A DNA stretch of 64,000 nt. Source: Ancylobacter sonchi. GTDB taxonomy: Bacteria > Pseudomonadota > Alphaproteobacteria > Rhizobiales > Xanthobacteraceae. The stretch spans positions 1-64,000 of the forward strand of contig NZ_JAHBGF010000016.1 in NCBI RefSeq assembly GCF_018390695.1. Direction: 5' to 3'. Below, piece by piece: positions 37,179-46,560 of the stretch. The notes beneath the pieces are model-generated. The model did not search any database and was not told the DNA's origin. It saw nothing but the letters and a program-made list of their open reading frames with translations. Position 1 is the first letter of the stretch. Each line of letters begins with the position of its first letter. A program made the position numbers and the translations under genes.

Positions 37179-37601
37179 TCAGGCGTTGGCGGCGCGGGCG
37201 AACAGCAGCGGGCGCGAGCGCAGCGCGAAGGCACCGTCGCCGAGCAGCCACAGGGCGAAGGAGGTCGCGATCAGGAAGGCGGGGTATTCCCAGCCGCCGC
37301 CGGGGACCGAGAACAGCCAGCCATTGCCGATATGCGCGCTCATGGCACCGACCATGACCGGGATCATGACCAGGGCGACGTGACGGGCATAGAGGCCGGC
37401 GACGATGAGCACGCCGCCGACCAGTTCGGCGAGGATGACCGGTCCGGCGAGCGCGCCGGGCATCCCAATGCTGTCGAGATAGCCGGCGAATCCGGGGACG
37501 GTGAAGACGACATACTTCATCAGCGCATGCGAGATCCACATGAGGCCGAGGGCGACGCGCAGGATGAAGACGCCATAGGGGGCGGAGCGATTGTCGAGCA
37601 T
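37179..37601 (-). CDS. DoxX-family membrane protein
   Basis: 140 residues with four hydrophobic helices. DoxX features are FILRVALGLMWISHALMKYVVF at the start and the LAELVGGVLIVAGL segment in the middle. Bacterial DoxX/DoxD-like proteins are linked to thiol or oxidative stress, but this protein's own role is unproven. An inverted repeat lies about 100 bases upstream. Confidence 0.88.
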   Translation of the reverse strand: MLDNRSAPYGVFILRVALGLMWISHALMKYVVFTVPGFAGYLDSIGMPGALAGPVILAELVGGVLIVAGLYARHVALVMIPVMVGAMSAHIGNGWLFSVPGGGWEYPAFLIATSFALWLLGDGAFALRSRPLLFARAANA

Positions 37602-37700
37602 GGTGTGAGTTCCGTGTCTGGTGCGATGGGGTGAAGTAACCGTGCACCAGAGCTAACCCATCGCATGGAAGCACGCGATAGCCGGAAAATCTCAACCAAT

Positions 37701-37716
37701 ATTGCTATTTTGCAAT
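37701..37716. promoter_or_regulatory. ATTGC-N6-GCAAT inverted repeat upstream of doxX
   Basis: ATTGC (37701-37705) and GCAAT (37712-37716) flank TATTTT. The shape suits a LysR-type regulator box in the doxX promoter region. No regulator gene is adjacent. Confidence 0.45.
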
Positions 37717-38001
37717 GTAAAGCCGATGCGCCGCTTTACCGGACGCACCGACGTTGCCAGCTCAAAGCCGCCTGACGACCGCTTCAGTGCTTCGGGCAGC
37801 AGGGATTGGGTTGGCGCTGGCGGGACGAGGCTTCATCCCGCACCGGAGACAATCTCACCGCCCTTACCGCGCGAAAGACGGCTGGCCGCCTAGCGGGTTG
37901 CCTCGGTGCGGCTACACGCACCGCAGCCGCAGGACGCTTCCAGCGAGGCGCGCCAAGACCGGCCCTGGATAGACCCATCCTGGATCATTGAAAGGCTTCG
38001 G
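37717..38001. other. intergenic region, doxX to hypothetical protein
   Basis: With the doxX upstream region this makes a 400-base gap. Besides the inverted repeat at 37701, I see nothing coding. Short frames here are low-complexity and lack ribosome sites. Confidence 0.5.
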
Positions 38002-38484
38002 TCAGTGAACGCCGTCGATCTGTGCGGTCTTGGTGCCGGTGTCGGAGGTCTTCCTCGCCCGTTCCACCAGCCGGGTGCGGCCGCTGCCGCCACGCTTGAA
38101 CTCGCACCACATCTGGTCGAAGCCGGCGAGATTGCCACGGAAGGCATCCCCCGCGGTCTTCTCCAGCTCGAAGCAGGGCTGGAAGGCGACGCCCTTCAGC
38201 TTGGCGCAGACCTTCTCCGACGAGGTCTGCACCGTGCCGGCCGGCAGGGTGACATAGCGGGCATTGCCCTTGCCGCGCACCTGGATGGTGCCGGCCACCG
38301 AGCCATCCTTCAGCACCCGGCCGGAGCCGACCGTGCCCTCGTAGCAGCTATACGAGAAGGTGCGCCCCATCACGAAACGCTCAGCCGCCTGCGGCGTCAG
38401 CGTCTCCGCCGAGGCGTCCGGCGACATTCCGGCCGCACAGGCAGTGAACGCAGCAGCCGACAGCAGAACGGTGGTGATCCGCAT
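38002..38484 (-). CDS. Conserved secreted protein of unknown function
   Basis: 160 residues from the ATG at 38484. A signal peptide (MRITTVLLSAAAFTACAAG) with a Cys in TACAAG may make it a lipoprotein or simply an exported protein. The mature part has FSYSCYEGTVGSGRVLKDGSV, KVCAKLKGVAFQPCFELEKT and DQMWCEF, suggesting about four paired cysteines. I do not recognise a named family. Nothing in the neighbourhood points to a role. Confidence 0.72.
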   Translation of the reverse strand: MRITTVLLSAAAFTACAAGMSPDASAETLTPQAAERFVMGRTFSYSCYEGTVGSGRVLKDGSVAGTIQVRGKGNARYVTLPAGTVQTSSEKVCAKLKGVAFQPCFELEKTAGDAFRGNLAGFDQMWCEFKRGGSGRTRLVERARKTSDTGTKTAQIDGVH

Positions 38485-38720
38485 CCGAGACCTTCCCAAC
38501 AGATGGAGCCCCCAAGCCCCGGGGAACCGCATAGTCACGATGCGTCGCAAGCGCCGCCTCCCGCAAGGGCCGGGCCGGAACCCGGCACCGTAGCGGATCA
38601 CGCGGCGCCGCACCTGTTGCAGGAATGCTACGCCGGCGCATGGCCGATCCGCCTCGACGCATCGGCACGCAGCATGCGCCCGGGATGGTTAACAGCCGGG
38701 AAACGCGTCGGTAAGTGGGT

Positions 38721-39959
38721 TTAGGCCGCCGCGGGATGGCGGCGCTCGGCCACCGGACGCTCGACGATCGGCAGGTTGATCACCGCCGAGGCGAAGGACA
38801 GCGCCACCGACAGCCACCAGACCAGGTCGTAGGAGCCGAGCTTCTCGTAGAGCAGGCCGCCCAGCCACACGCCGAGGAAGCCACCGACCTGGTGGCTGAA
38901 GAAGGCGAAGCCGTAGAGCATGGCGAGGTAGCGGGTGCCAAACATCAGCATCACCAGCCCCGAGGTCGGCGGCACGGTGGACAGCCACAAAAGCCCGATG
39001 GCGATGCCGAAGCCGATCGAGGTGACCGGGCTGGCCGGCAACAGGATGAAGGCGATGATGACCACGCCGCGGGCGAAATAGATCCAGGCGAGCAGCAGCC
39101 GGCGGGAGAAGCGCGCCGACATCCAGCCCGAGGAGAGCGAGCCCACCATGTTGGCGAGGCCGATCACCGCCAGCGTCCAGCCGCCAATGGTGATGGAAAG
39201 ACCGCGATCGGTGAGATAGGCCGGCAGATGGGTGGTGACGAAGGCGAGCTGGAAGCCGCAGGTGAAGAAGCCGAGCACCAGGAACACATAGCTCGGATGG
39301 CGGAAGGCCTGGCCGAGCGCGGCGCCGATGGTCTGCCTCGGCTCGGCGTTCGCCACCGCGACGCGCGGCGGGCTCATCAGCGCCACCGCCAGTGGCATCA
39401 CCATCAGCATGGCGCCGCCGAATAGGATCAGCGTCTCCTGCCAGCCGACCGAACCGATGAGGCCGTTGGCGAGCGGCGGGAACAGGAACTGGCCGAAGGA
39501 GCCGGCGGCGGTGCCGGCGCCGAAGGCCATCGGCCGCCAGCGGTCCGGCAGCATCTTGCCGAAGGCGGCCAGCACGATGTTGAACGAGCAGCCCGACAGG
39601 CCGAAGCCGACGATGACGCCGGCGGAAAGATGCAGCAGGCCCGGCGTCGAGGCATAGGCCATCATCGCGAGACCGGCGGCGTAGAGCACCGCCCCGACGC
39701 ACAGCACGCGGGCGACCCCGTAGCGATCGGCGATGGCACCGGCAAAGGGCGTCCCCAGCCCCCAGAGCAGGTTCTGGATGGCGATGGCGAGGCCGAACGT
39801 GTCGCGCCCCCAGCCATATTCATGCGTCATCGGCAACAGGAAGATGCCGGAGGACGCCCGCGGCCCGAAGGTGAGCATGGCGATGAGGCAGCCGCACAGC
39901 ACGATGAGGAGCGGCGCGCGCCGCGCCATGCCGGAAGCGGTGATCGGGGAGGCGGACAT
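38721..39959 (-). CDS. MFS transporter
   Basis: 412 residues with 12 predicted membrane helices. The loop ADRYGVARVLCVGAVLYAAG carries the DRxG MFS motif. The protein resembles the oxalate/formate-like or MCT-like subgroup of exporters/importers but its substrate is unknown. It is divergent from the EamA transporter, and the shared region of about 390 bases must contain both promoters. Confidence 0.87.
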   Translation of the reverse strand: MSASPITASGMARRAPLLIVLCGCLIAMLTFGPRASSGIFLLPMTHEYGWGRDTFGLAIAIQNLLWGLGTPFAGAIADRYGVARVLCVGAVLYAAGLAMMAYASTPGLLHLSAGVIVGFGLSGCSFNIVLAAFGKMLPDRWRPMAFGAGTAAGSFGQFLFPPLANGLIGSVGWQETLILFGGAMLMVMPLAVALMSPPRVAVANAEPRQTIGAALGQAFRHPSYVFLVLGFFTCGFQLAFVTTHLPAYLTDRGLSITIGGWTLAVIGLANMVGSLSSGWMSARFSRRLLLAWIYFARGVVIIAFILLPASPVTSIGFGIAIGLLWLSTVPPTSGLVMLMFGTRYLAMLYGFAFFSHQVGGFLGVWLGGLLYEKLGSYDLVWWLSVALSFASAVINLPIVERPVAERRHPAAA

Positions 39960-40351
39960 GGAGACATCCCGGCGGCCAGAGGGAGCATCAGGGATACAAC
40001 CCTGTCGCGGGCGACAGAAACGAATAATTTTCCGGCCGGCCATCAGCAAAGTAGATGGATCGTTCCGCAGTGTCATGCGCCACCCCGCATGGCAACGGCC
40101 AGAGAAATGACGCAGCGTCATCCTCAAGCAGCATTTGCGGAGACGGCCGGGGTGTGGGATGGCTCCTCGCGCGGCGCCATCCGGCCCGTGCCCTCCTCGT
40201 TGCCCGGCCGCCGGCATTGCCCTATCCCGCGATGCCCGGTACCGCCCCCACTCCCCGGGGCGGCCGGCCGCGCGTATGGGCGCGGACCACTGGCGGAAGC
40301 CGTCTCGCGCAGACCCATGACAGGCCCCTTCCGCAGCATGACCTCCCGCTC
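39960..40351. other. intergenic region between divergent transporters
   Basis: About 390 bases between the MFS and EamA genes, both read outward. An AT-richer patch near 40020-40035 is the only candidate promoter area. No palindrome worth naming was found. Confidence 0.4.
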
Positions 40352-41281
40352 ATGACCTCTCCCGCCGCCGACCGCCCGGCACCCCCGCTCTCCGCCTATG
40401 GCCACCTGCTCACCATCTATCTGGTGTGGGGCGCCGCCTATCTGGCGGTGAAGATCTGCATTTCCGGCCCGGCGGCGATCACCGTGCCGCAGCTGCAATC
40501 GACGCGGATGTGGGGGGCGACGCTGCTGATCGGCCTGGTGGCCCTCGCCCGCACCAAGAGGGTGCCGCGGCTGACGCGGCGCGATATCGGCTTCTGCGCC
40601 GCCAGCGGCGTGCTGATGTGGGTCGGCGGCAACGGCCTCGCCACGCTCGCCTCGCGCCACGCCACCTCCAGCTTCATCGTCATGGCGATGGGCGCCATCC
40701 CGCTGTGGAGCTGCCTGCTCGAACTGGTCATCGCGCGGACGGTGCCGACGCGCCGGGTCTTGCTGGGGCTGGCGCTGGGCCTCGGCGGACTTTTCCTTGT
40801 GGTCGCGCCGACGCTGATCGGCACGCATGCGACGATCATCGAGCCCGGCTATGCCGGCTTCACCGTGTTGCTGCTGGTCGGCGCCGGGCTGAGCTGGTCG
40901 CTCGGCACCATCGTGCAGCGGCCGCTGATGCAGCGGGTGCGGCCGGAATGGGCGGCGACGCTGCAGCTGTGCACCGCGGCGCTGGTGCTGTCGGTGATCG
41001 CCGCCGGCGAGCACGCGCCGCTGCCGGACATGCCGAGCCTGCGGCAATGGCTGGCCTTCGGCTTCCTGATCGTCTTCGCCTCGGTGATCGGACTGACGTC
41101 CTACATCAGGGTGATCGGCGCCTTCAGCCCGGTGATCGCCACCACCTTCGCCTATGTGAACCCGATCGTCGGCGTGCTGCTCGGCTGGATCCTGCTGGGC
41201 GAGGAGATCGCGCCGGTGTCGCTCGCCGGCCTCGCCGTCGTGCTCGGCAGCATCGCCATCGTGCTGAGCGGGCGGCGCTGA
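40352..41281 (+). CDS. EamA-family (DMT) transporter, YedA-like
   Basis: 309 residues with ten predicted helices in two EamA repeats. The N-terminus (YGHLLTIYLVWGAAYLAVK) and LASRHATSSFIVMAMGAIPLW in repeat one are characteristic of YedA-like exporters, and TTFAYVNPIVGVLLGWILLGEEI ends repeat two. The substrate is unknown; many members export amino acids or metabolites. Confidence 0.88.
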   Translation: MTSPAADRPAPPLSAYGHLLTIYLVWGAAYLAVKICISGPAAITVPQLQSTRMWGATLLIGLVALARTKRVPRLTRRDIGFCAASGVLMWVGGNGLATLASRHATSSFIVMAMGAIPLWSCLLELVIARTVPTRRVLLGLALGLGGLFLVVAPTLIGTHATIIEPGYAGFTVLLLVGAGLSWSLGTIVQRPLMQRVRPEWAATLQLCTAALVLSVIAAGEHAPLPDMPSLRQWLAFGFLIVFASVIGLTSYIRVIGAFSPVIATTFAYVNPIVGVLLGWILLGEEIAPVSLAGLAVVLGSIAIVLSGRR

Positions 41282-41300
41282 GCCGCCTTACCTCACAGCC

Positions 41301-43721
41301 TCACCCCACCGCGCGCAGATGCCGGATCGGCCGGCCGGGGGTCATCGCCTGCGCGGCGCGGACGATGCCCTGGGCATCGATGCCGTAATGGCGGTAGAGA
41401 TCGGCCAGCGTGCCGGTCTGGCCGAAACGCTCGACGCCGAGCGCCCGCACCCGGTGGCCGTGCACCGCGCCGAGCCAGCCGAGCGTCGCCGGATGGCCAT
41501 CGATGACGGTGACGAGGGCGCAGTGCGGCGGCAGTTCGGCCAGCAACCGCTCGACATGCGCCTCCCCGGCCTCGCCGCTCTCGCGCAGCCGCTGGGCGCC
41601 GGTCCAGCCGGCATGCAGCCGGTCGGCGGAGGTGACGGCGAGCAGGCCGACATCGCGGCGGTCCTCGGCGACCAGCCCGACCGCCTCGATGGCCTCTGGT
41701 GCCAGAGCGCCGGCATAGGCGACGACCACCTGCGCGTTCGGCCCCGGCCGGCGCAGCCAGTAGCCGCCAGCGACGATGTCGGCGGCCAGCGCCTCGTCCA
41801 TGACGCGGCGCGGCTGCTCGATGGTGCGGGTGGACAGGCGCAGATAGGCGGCGCCGCCCTGCGCATCGGCGAGGCCGTTCGCCTCGGGCGTCGCCGGGCC
41901 GGAGCGCTGCATGTAGTCGAAGGCGAAGCGCAGGATGACCGAGAGTTCGTCGACGAAGGCCGGCTCGAAGCTGGCGAGCCCGTCCTGCGCCATGCCGATC
42001 AGCGGCGTGGCGATCGACTGGTGCGCGCCGCCCTCCGGCGCCAGCGTCACACCCGACGGCGTGGCGGCAATGAGGAAGCGGGCATCCTGGTAGCAGGCAT
42101 AGTTCAGCGCATCGAGGCCGCGCTCGATGAACGGATCATAGAGCGTGCCGACCGGCAGCAGCCGCTCGCCGAACAGCGAATGCGACAGGCCGAGCGCCGA
42201 GAGCATCAGGAACAGGTTCATCTCGGCGATGCCGAGCTCCATGTGCTGGCCCTTCGGCGAGAATTCCCAGTTGAAGGTCGAGGGAATGCGCTCCTTGCGG
42301 AAGGTGTCGGCCATGGATTCGCGGGCGAACAGTCCGCGCCGGTTCACGAAGGCGCCGAGATTGGTGGACACCGTCACATCCGGCGAGGTGGTGACGACGC
42401 GGGCGGCGAAATCGTCGTCGCGCTTGGCGATCTCGTGCATCAACAGGCCGAAGCCCTGCTGGGTCGACATCGCCGGCTGCAAGGCGACGTCGAGGCGCGC
42501 CGGCAGCGCCAGCTCCGGCGCCTCGTGGCGGCGGGCGCCCTTGGCGTTGAATGGAGCGACGTCGAGGAAGGCCCTCAGCCGCTCGGCCGGCAGGGCGAGC
42601 CCCTCGAACGGCTCCCATTCATGGCCGGGACGGATGGCGTGGCGGGCGCGAAAATCCTCCATCTGCGCCGGGGTCATCAGGCCGGCGTGATTGTCCTTGT
42701 GGCCGGCGAGCGGCAGGCCGTAGCCTTTGATGGTATAGGCGATGAAGCAGACCGGCCGGTCATGCTGTCGCGCGGCCTCGAAGGCGGCGGTGAGCGAGGC
42801 GAGGTCGTGGCCGCCGAGATTGGTCATGAGCCGCGCCAGCTCCTCGTCGGAGCGACGCTCGATCAGCGCGGTCACCGCGCCCTGGTCGCCGATCTCGTCG
42901 AGAAGGCGCTTGCGCCACGCCTTGCCGCCTTGGAAGGTGAGGGCGGAATAGAGCTGGTTCGGGCAGGTGTCGATGAAGCGGCGCAGCGCCTCCCCGCCCG
43001 GTTCACTGAAGGCGGCCTGCTGCAGCGACCCGTATTTCAGGATGACGACGTCCCAGCCGAAATTGCGGAAGATCTGCTCGAGCCGCTGCCACAGCCCCTC
43101 GCGCACCACCGCGTCGAGGCTCTGGCGGTTGTAGTCGACCACCCACCAGCAATTGCGCAGCCCGTGCTTCCAGCCTTCGAGCAGCGCCTCGAAGATGTTG
43201 CCCTCGTCCATCTCGGCATCGCCGACCAGGGCGACCATCTTGCCTTCCGGGCCGTGACCGAGATCCTTGGCGCGCAAAAAATCCTGCACCAGCGAGGCGA
43301 ACAGCGTCTGGGCGACGCCGAGGCCGACCGAGCCGGTGGAGAAATCGACGTCGTCGACGTCCTTGGTGCGCGAGGGATAGGACTGCGCGCCCTTGTAGCC
43401 GCGGAAATTCTCCAGCTTCTCGCGGCTCTGGTGGCCGAACAGGTACTGGATGGCGTGGAACACCGGGCTGGCATGCGGCTTCACCGCCACCCGGTCCTCC
43501 GGTCGCAGCGCCTTGAGGTAAAGCGCCGCCATGATGGTGGCGAGCGAGGCGGAAGAGGCCTGATGGCCGCCCACCTTCAGCCCGTCGACATTCGGCCGGA
43601 CATGGTTGGCGTTGTGGATGGTCCACGTCGCCAGCCAGAGCAGCTTCTTCTCCAGTTCCGCGAGTTCCAATTCCGCCGCTTGCCGGGGGTTCTCCCGGCC
43701 TTCCGTCCGTTGCGTCGCCAT
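41301..43721 (-). CDS. Transketolase-like homodimeric 2-oxoacid dehydrogenase E1 (AceE/MdeB type)
   Basis: 806 residues from the ATG at 43721. The TPP-binding segment GDAEMDEGNIFEALLEGWKHG followed by WVVDYNRQSLDAV matches AceE-like and transketolase proteins, and LEKKLLWLATWTIHNANHVRPN opens the domain. The C-terminal half has the pyrimidine-binding region and transketolase C-terminal fold. Alphaproteobacteria usually have a PdhA/PdhB heterotetramer, so this single-chain E1 is an extra enzyme. It faces an Lrp regulator with a palindrome between them, reminiscent of the mdeB/mdeR (2-oxobutyrate dehydrogenase) arrangement in Pseudomonas. No E2 gene is adjacent. Confidence 0.8.
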   Translation of the reverse strand: MATQRTEGRENPRQAAELELAELEKKLLWLATWTIHNANHVRPNVDGLKVGGHQASSASLATIMAALYLKALRPEDRVAVKPHASPVFHAIQYLFGHQSREKLENFRGYKGAQSYPSRTKDVDDVDFSTGSVGLGVAQTLFASLVQDFLRAKDLGHGPEGKMVALVGDAEMDEGNIFEALLEGWKHGLRNCWWVVDYNRQSLDAVVREGLWQRLEQIFRNFGWDVVILKYGSLQQAAFSEPGGEALRRFIDTCPNQLYSALTFQGGKAWRKRLLDEIGDQGAVTALIERRSDEELARLMTNLGGHDLASLTAAFEAARQHDRPVCFIAYTIKGYGLPLAGHKDNHAGLMTPAQMEDFRARHAIRPGHEWEPFEGLALPAERLRAFLDVAPFNAKGARRHEAPELALPARLDVALQPAMSTQQGFGLLMHEIAKRDDDFAARVVTTSPDVTVSTNLGAFVNRRGLFARESMADTFRKERIPSTFNWEFSPKGQHMELGIAEMNLFLMLSALGLSHSLFGERLLPVGTLYDPFIERGLDALNYACYQDARFLIAATPSGVTLAPEGGAHQSIATPLIGMAQDGLASFEPAFVDELSVILRFAFDYMQRSGPATPEANGLADAQGGAAYLRLSTRTIEQPRRVMDEALAADIVAGGYWLRRPGPNAQVVVAYAGALAPEAIEAVGLVAEDRRDVGLLAVTSADRLHAGWTGAQRLRESGEAGEAHVERLLAELPPHCALVTVIDGHPATLGWLGAVHGHRVRALGVERFGQTGTLADLYRHYGIDAQGIVRAAQAMTPGRPIRHLRAVG

Positions 43722-43818
43722 GTTCCCTCTCCGGGTGCCCTTTCCGGCATGCCGAGAAAAGACAGTACGCCCGCGCACGGCACGGTTGCAGCTATTCTCG
43801 GGCACGAAAGCGGGCCAT

Positions 43819-43837
43819 ATTGGCTGGATATGCCAAT
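43819..43837. promoter_or_regulatory. inverted repeat in the E1/Lrp divergent promoter region
   Basis: ATTGGC (43819-43824) and GCCAAT (43832-43837) flank TGGATAT, a perfect six-base repeat with a seven-base spacer 24 bases before the Lrp start. It is a good candidate operator for the adjacent Lrp protein. Confidence 0.6.
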
Positions 43838-43860
43838 TATCGCGCCAGACGTGGCTGGAT

Positions 43861-44334
43861 ATGACCGAGATCGCCCTCGACGCCATCGACCGCCGGATAC
43901 TCGCCGCGCTGCAGGCGGACGCGCACGCCACCATGGAGCAGCTGAGCGCGCTGGTCGGGCTGTCGCCCTCGCCCTGCGCCCGGCGGGTGCGCCAGCTGGA
44001 GGCGGCCGGGGTGATCAAGCGCTATGTCGCGGTGATCGACCAGGACAAGGTCGGGCTGCCGATCAGCGTCTTCGCCTCGATCAAGCTGGAGCGCCAGCGC
44101 GAGGAGGAGCTCGACCGCTTCGCCAAGGCGATCATGCGCTGGCCGGAGATCGTCGAGTGCTACCTGATGACCGGGCAGCGCGACTACCTGCTGCGCATCG
44201 TGGTGAAGGACCTGCCGGCCTATGAGGCCTTCCTCAAGCGGACTCTGACCCGGCTGGAGGGCGTCGCCTCGATCGAATCGAGCTTCGCGCTCGGACAGGT
44301 GAAGCACGCGCAGGGGCTGCCGATCAGCGAGTGA
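43861..44334 (+). CDS. Lrp/AsnC-family regulator
   Basis: 157 residues. The HTH (LDAIDRRILAALQADAHATMEQLSALVGLSPSPCARRVRQLEAAGVI) is followed by a RAM ligand-binding domain (VVKDLPAYEAFLKRTLTRLEGVASIESSFALG). It is divergent from the E1-like gene, so it likely activates or represses that gene in response to an amino acid or 2-oxoacid. It is convergent with the LysR gene, with a hairpin repeat between them. Confidence 0.93.
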   Translation: MTEIALDAIDRRILAALQADAHATMEQLSALVGLSPSPCARRVRQLEAAGVIKRYVAVIDQDKVGLPISVFASIKLERQREEELDRFAKAIMRWPEIVECYLMTGQRDYLLRIVVKDLPAYEAFLKRTLTRLEGVASIESSFALGQVKHAQGLPISE

Positions 44335-44351
44335 GCCAGCCTCGCCAGCGT

Positions 44352-44395
44352 CTGGAGCCTTTCCGGTGAACTTCGGTTAACCGGAAAGGCTCCAG
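44352..44395. repeat. strong 16-bp intergenic hairpin
   Basis: CTGGAGCCTTTCCGGT (44352-44367) pairs with its exact complement at 44380-44395 over a 12-base loop. It lies between convergent genes. Such hairpins are dispersed in Rhizobiales and may end both transcripts. Confidence 0.7.
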
Positions 44396-44400
44396 GGTCT

Positions 44401-44458
44401 TGCTCCGACGCGTTTTCTTCACGCGAACCGGATTCCACTTCGCTCGAAAACGCTCTAG
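44401..44458. repeat. dispersed intergenic repeat (ACGCGTTTTCTTCACGCG type)
   Basis: GACGCGTTTTCTTCACGCGA followed by CACTTCGCTCGAAAACGCTC matches from memory a highly repeated intergenic element of Hyphomicrobiales. The final CTAG of the repeat supplies the stop codon of the LysR gene (44455-44457, minus), so the element touches a coding end. Confidence 0.55.
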
Positions 44459-45345
44459 TCGCCCTCGGCTTCCGTGACGAGGTCGAGAAAGGCCTGCGCC
44501 GCCCGGGTGCGGTAGCGCTCCTTGTGGCGCAGCGCGAGGAAACGGCGCGGCGGCAGCGGGAAGGCGATCTCGGCGAGCGTGCCGGCGCGGATGGCGGCCG
44601 CCGCCACCCGGCGGGACAGCACGGTGACGCCGCTGCCGGCCTCCACCGCCGCCCGCACCGCCTCGTTGGATGGGTATTCCAAGGCGACGTTCAGCCGCTC
44701 CGCCGCTAGCCCGAGGTCGGCGAGATGCGCCTCCAGAACCGCGCGGGTACCCGAACCCGGCTCGCGCAGCACCCAGGGACCCGCGAGCAGCTGCTCCGGC
44801 GCGCTCGGCGGGCGCCAGGCCCAGGGATGGGTAACCGGCGTCACCAGCACCATCTCGTCCTCAGCCACCGGCAGCACCGCCAGCGCGGCATCGTCAAGCT
44901 CGCCCTCGGCAAAGCCGAGATCGGCATCGCCGAGCCGCACCTGCCCGGCGACGAAATCGGTGTTGCCGACCGCAATGGCGACCGAGATGCCGGGATGGCG
45001 GGCGCGGAACCGCTCGACCTGTCGCGGCAGCCAGTAGCCGGCGATGGTCTGGCTGGCAGCGAGGCTGAGCGCGCCATGGGCGAGGCCGGAGAGATCGGCC
45101 AGCACCTTCTCGGCCGCCGCCGCCTGCGCCAGCACCGCCTTGGCCTCGACGAGAAACAGCCGGCCGGCCTCGGTGAGCTCGATGCGCCGGCCGATGCGGT
45201 CGAACAGCCGGGTGGCGTAGCGCGCTTCCAGCGCCGCGATGGCAGCGCTGGTGGCCGACTGGGTGAGATTGAGGTCGGCCGCCCCCTTGGTGACATGCTG
45301 GCGCGCGGCGACGGCGACGAAGATGCGCAGCTGTTCGAGGGTCAT
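44455..45345 (-). CDS. LysR regulator (YeiE/CbbR-like)
   Basis: 296 residues. The winged helix (MTLEQLRIFVAVAARQHVTKGAADLNLTQSATSAAIAALE) and a LysR effector domain with GALSLAASQTIAGYWLPRQVERFRARHPGI are typical of the CysB/CbbR/YeiE branch. It lies 19 bases downstream of the YeiH gene on the same strand, unlike E. coli yeiE, which is divergent from yeiH. Its role is probably regulation of the exporter. The stop codon falls inside a dispersed repeat. Confidence 0.9.
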   Translation of the reverse strand: MTLEQLRIFVAVAARQHVTKGAADLNLTQSATSAAIAALEARYATRLFDRIGRRIELTEAGRLFLVEAKAVLAQAAAAEKVLADLSGLAHGALSLAASQTIAGYWLPRQVERFRARHPGISVAIAVGNTDFVAGQVRLGDADLGFAEGELDDAALAVLPVAEDEMVLVTPVTHPWAWRPPSAPEQLLAGPWVLREPGSGTRAVLEAHLADLGLAAERLNVALEYPSNEAVRAAVEAGSGVTVLSRRVAAAAIRAGTLAEIAFPLPPRRFLALRHKERYRTRAAQAFLDLVTEAEGD

Positions 45346-45364
45346 TCCGGTCCGTCGCCGATGC

Positions 45365-46471
45365 TCATGCGGTGATCTTCACCAGCATAAGACTGAAACC
45401 GGCGATGAAGGCAAAGGCGGCGAAGCCGAGCGCGAAGGGCCGGATGCCCTTGGCCCTCAGCTTGGCGAGGCTGGTCTCCAGCCCCATCGCCGCCAGCGCC
45501 ATCGACAAGAGGAAGGAGGTGGCGACGACGAGGTGCGACTTCAGCTCCGCCGGGAGGGTCACCAGGCTGTTCAGCGCCACCATGCCGAGGAAGCCGAGCA
45601 CGAACCACGGCATGGGCGGGCGGGCGCCGCCGGCCTCGCCACCGGCAACCTCGTCCCTTTGCCGGCGCGCCCGGCGGGTGGCCATGAGGCCGAGCGCGAT
45701 CACCACCGGCGCCAGCAGCATCACCCGCGACAGCTTGGCGATGGTGCCGAACTCGCCGGCGGCGGCGCCGTCCTGATAGGCGGCGGCGACCACCTGGGCG
45801 ATCTCGTGGATCGAGGCGCCGGCCCACAGGCCGTAGGCATGCGGCGACAGATCGAGCACGCCGACCAGCAGCGGGTAGCCGAGCATGGCGATCGAGCCGA
45901 ACACGGTGACGCAGGCCACCGCATAGGCGACGTCCTCGTCCGGGGCGCGGGTGACGGTGTTGGTGGCGATCACCGCCGAGGCGCCGCAGATCGAGGTGCC
46001 GGCGGCGATCAGCTCGGCGAGGCCGCGCTCGACGCCGATCAGCCGGCCGAGCCAGGTGGTGAAGACGAAAGTGGCGACCAAGGTGAGGGCGATCACCGCG
46101 ACGCCGGTGCCGCCGACCTCCGCCACCTGGGCGGCGGTGAGCTGCAGGCCGAGCAGCACGATGGCGGCGCGCAGGACGCGGCGCATGGCGAAGGCGACGC
46201 CGGGCCGGGCGCGGGCCGGGGTGCCGAGGACATTGTGCGCGACCATGCCGATGAGGATGGCCAGGATCATCGGGCTGAGCCCGCCCAGATAGGGCAGCTG
46301 GCGCAGGCCGAAGGCGGCGGCGGCGATGGCGGCGGTAAGGGCAAGGCCCGGCCACAGCGCGAGCAGCGGCGCGGCGGCGGCGGACCGGATCGCCGGCGCG
46401 GCGCGATCGGCGGCGCGGACGAGCCCAACCATGGGGGCGGAATGCTGGGCGGCATGCGAACGAGCGGCCAT
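45365..46471 (-). CDS. yeiH: YeiH-family putative sulfate/sulfite exporter
   Basis: 368 residues from the ATG at 46471, with GGGGAGA seven bases before it (a GTG at 46474 is also in frame). About ten hydrophobic helices with family signatures [31 protein letters not shown] and [17 protein letters not shown]. YeiH proteins are predicted to export small anions, and sulfate or sulfite export is often proposed. A sulfonate catabolic cluster begins about 1 kb away, which gives the exporter a plausible use in disposing of sulfite or sulfate. Confidence 0.9.
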   Translation of the reverse strand: MAARSHAAQHSAPMVGLVRAADRAAPAIRSAAAAPLLALWPGLALTAAIAAAAFGLRQLPYLGGLSPMILAILIGMVAHNVLGTPARARPGVAFAMRRVLRAAIVLLGLQLTAAQVAEVGGTGVAVIALTLVATFVFTTWLGRLIGVERGLAELIAAGTSICGASAVIATNTVTRAPDEDVAYAVACVTVFGSIAMLGYPLLVGVLDLSPHAYGLWAGASIHEIAQVVAAAYQDGAAAGEFGTIAKLSRVMLLAPVVIALGLMATRRARRQRDEVAGGEAGGARPPMPWFVLGFLGMVALNSLVTLPAELKSHLVVATSFLLSMALAAMGLETSLAKLRAKGIRPFALGFAAFAFIAGFSLMLVKITA

Positions 46472-46560
46472 CACCGGATCTCCCCGATGCCGGACATTCC
46501 GGCGATGGCCTTTGATCGCAAACTCAGATCAATCGATCCAACGCATTATTTGGATCATTT

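Noticed and set aside
41319-44225. 968-residue open frame on the plus strand
   Set aside because: Antisense to the E1-like gene, which has clear TPP motifs; the shadow has no recognisable fold.
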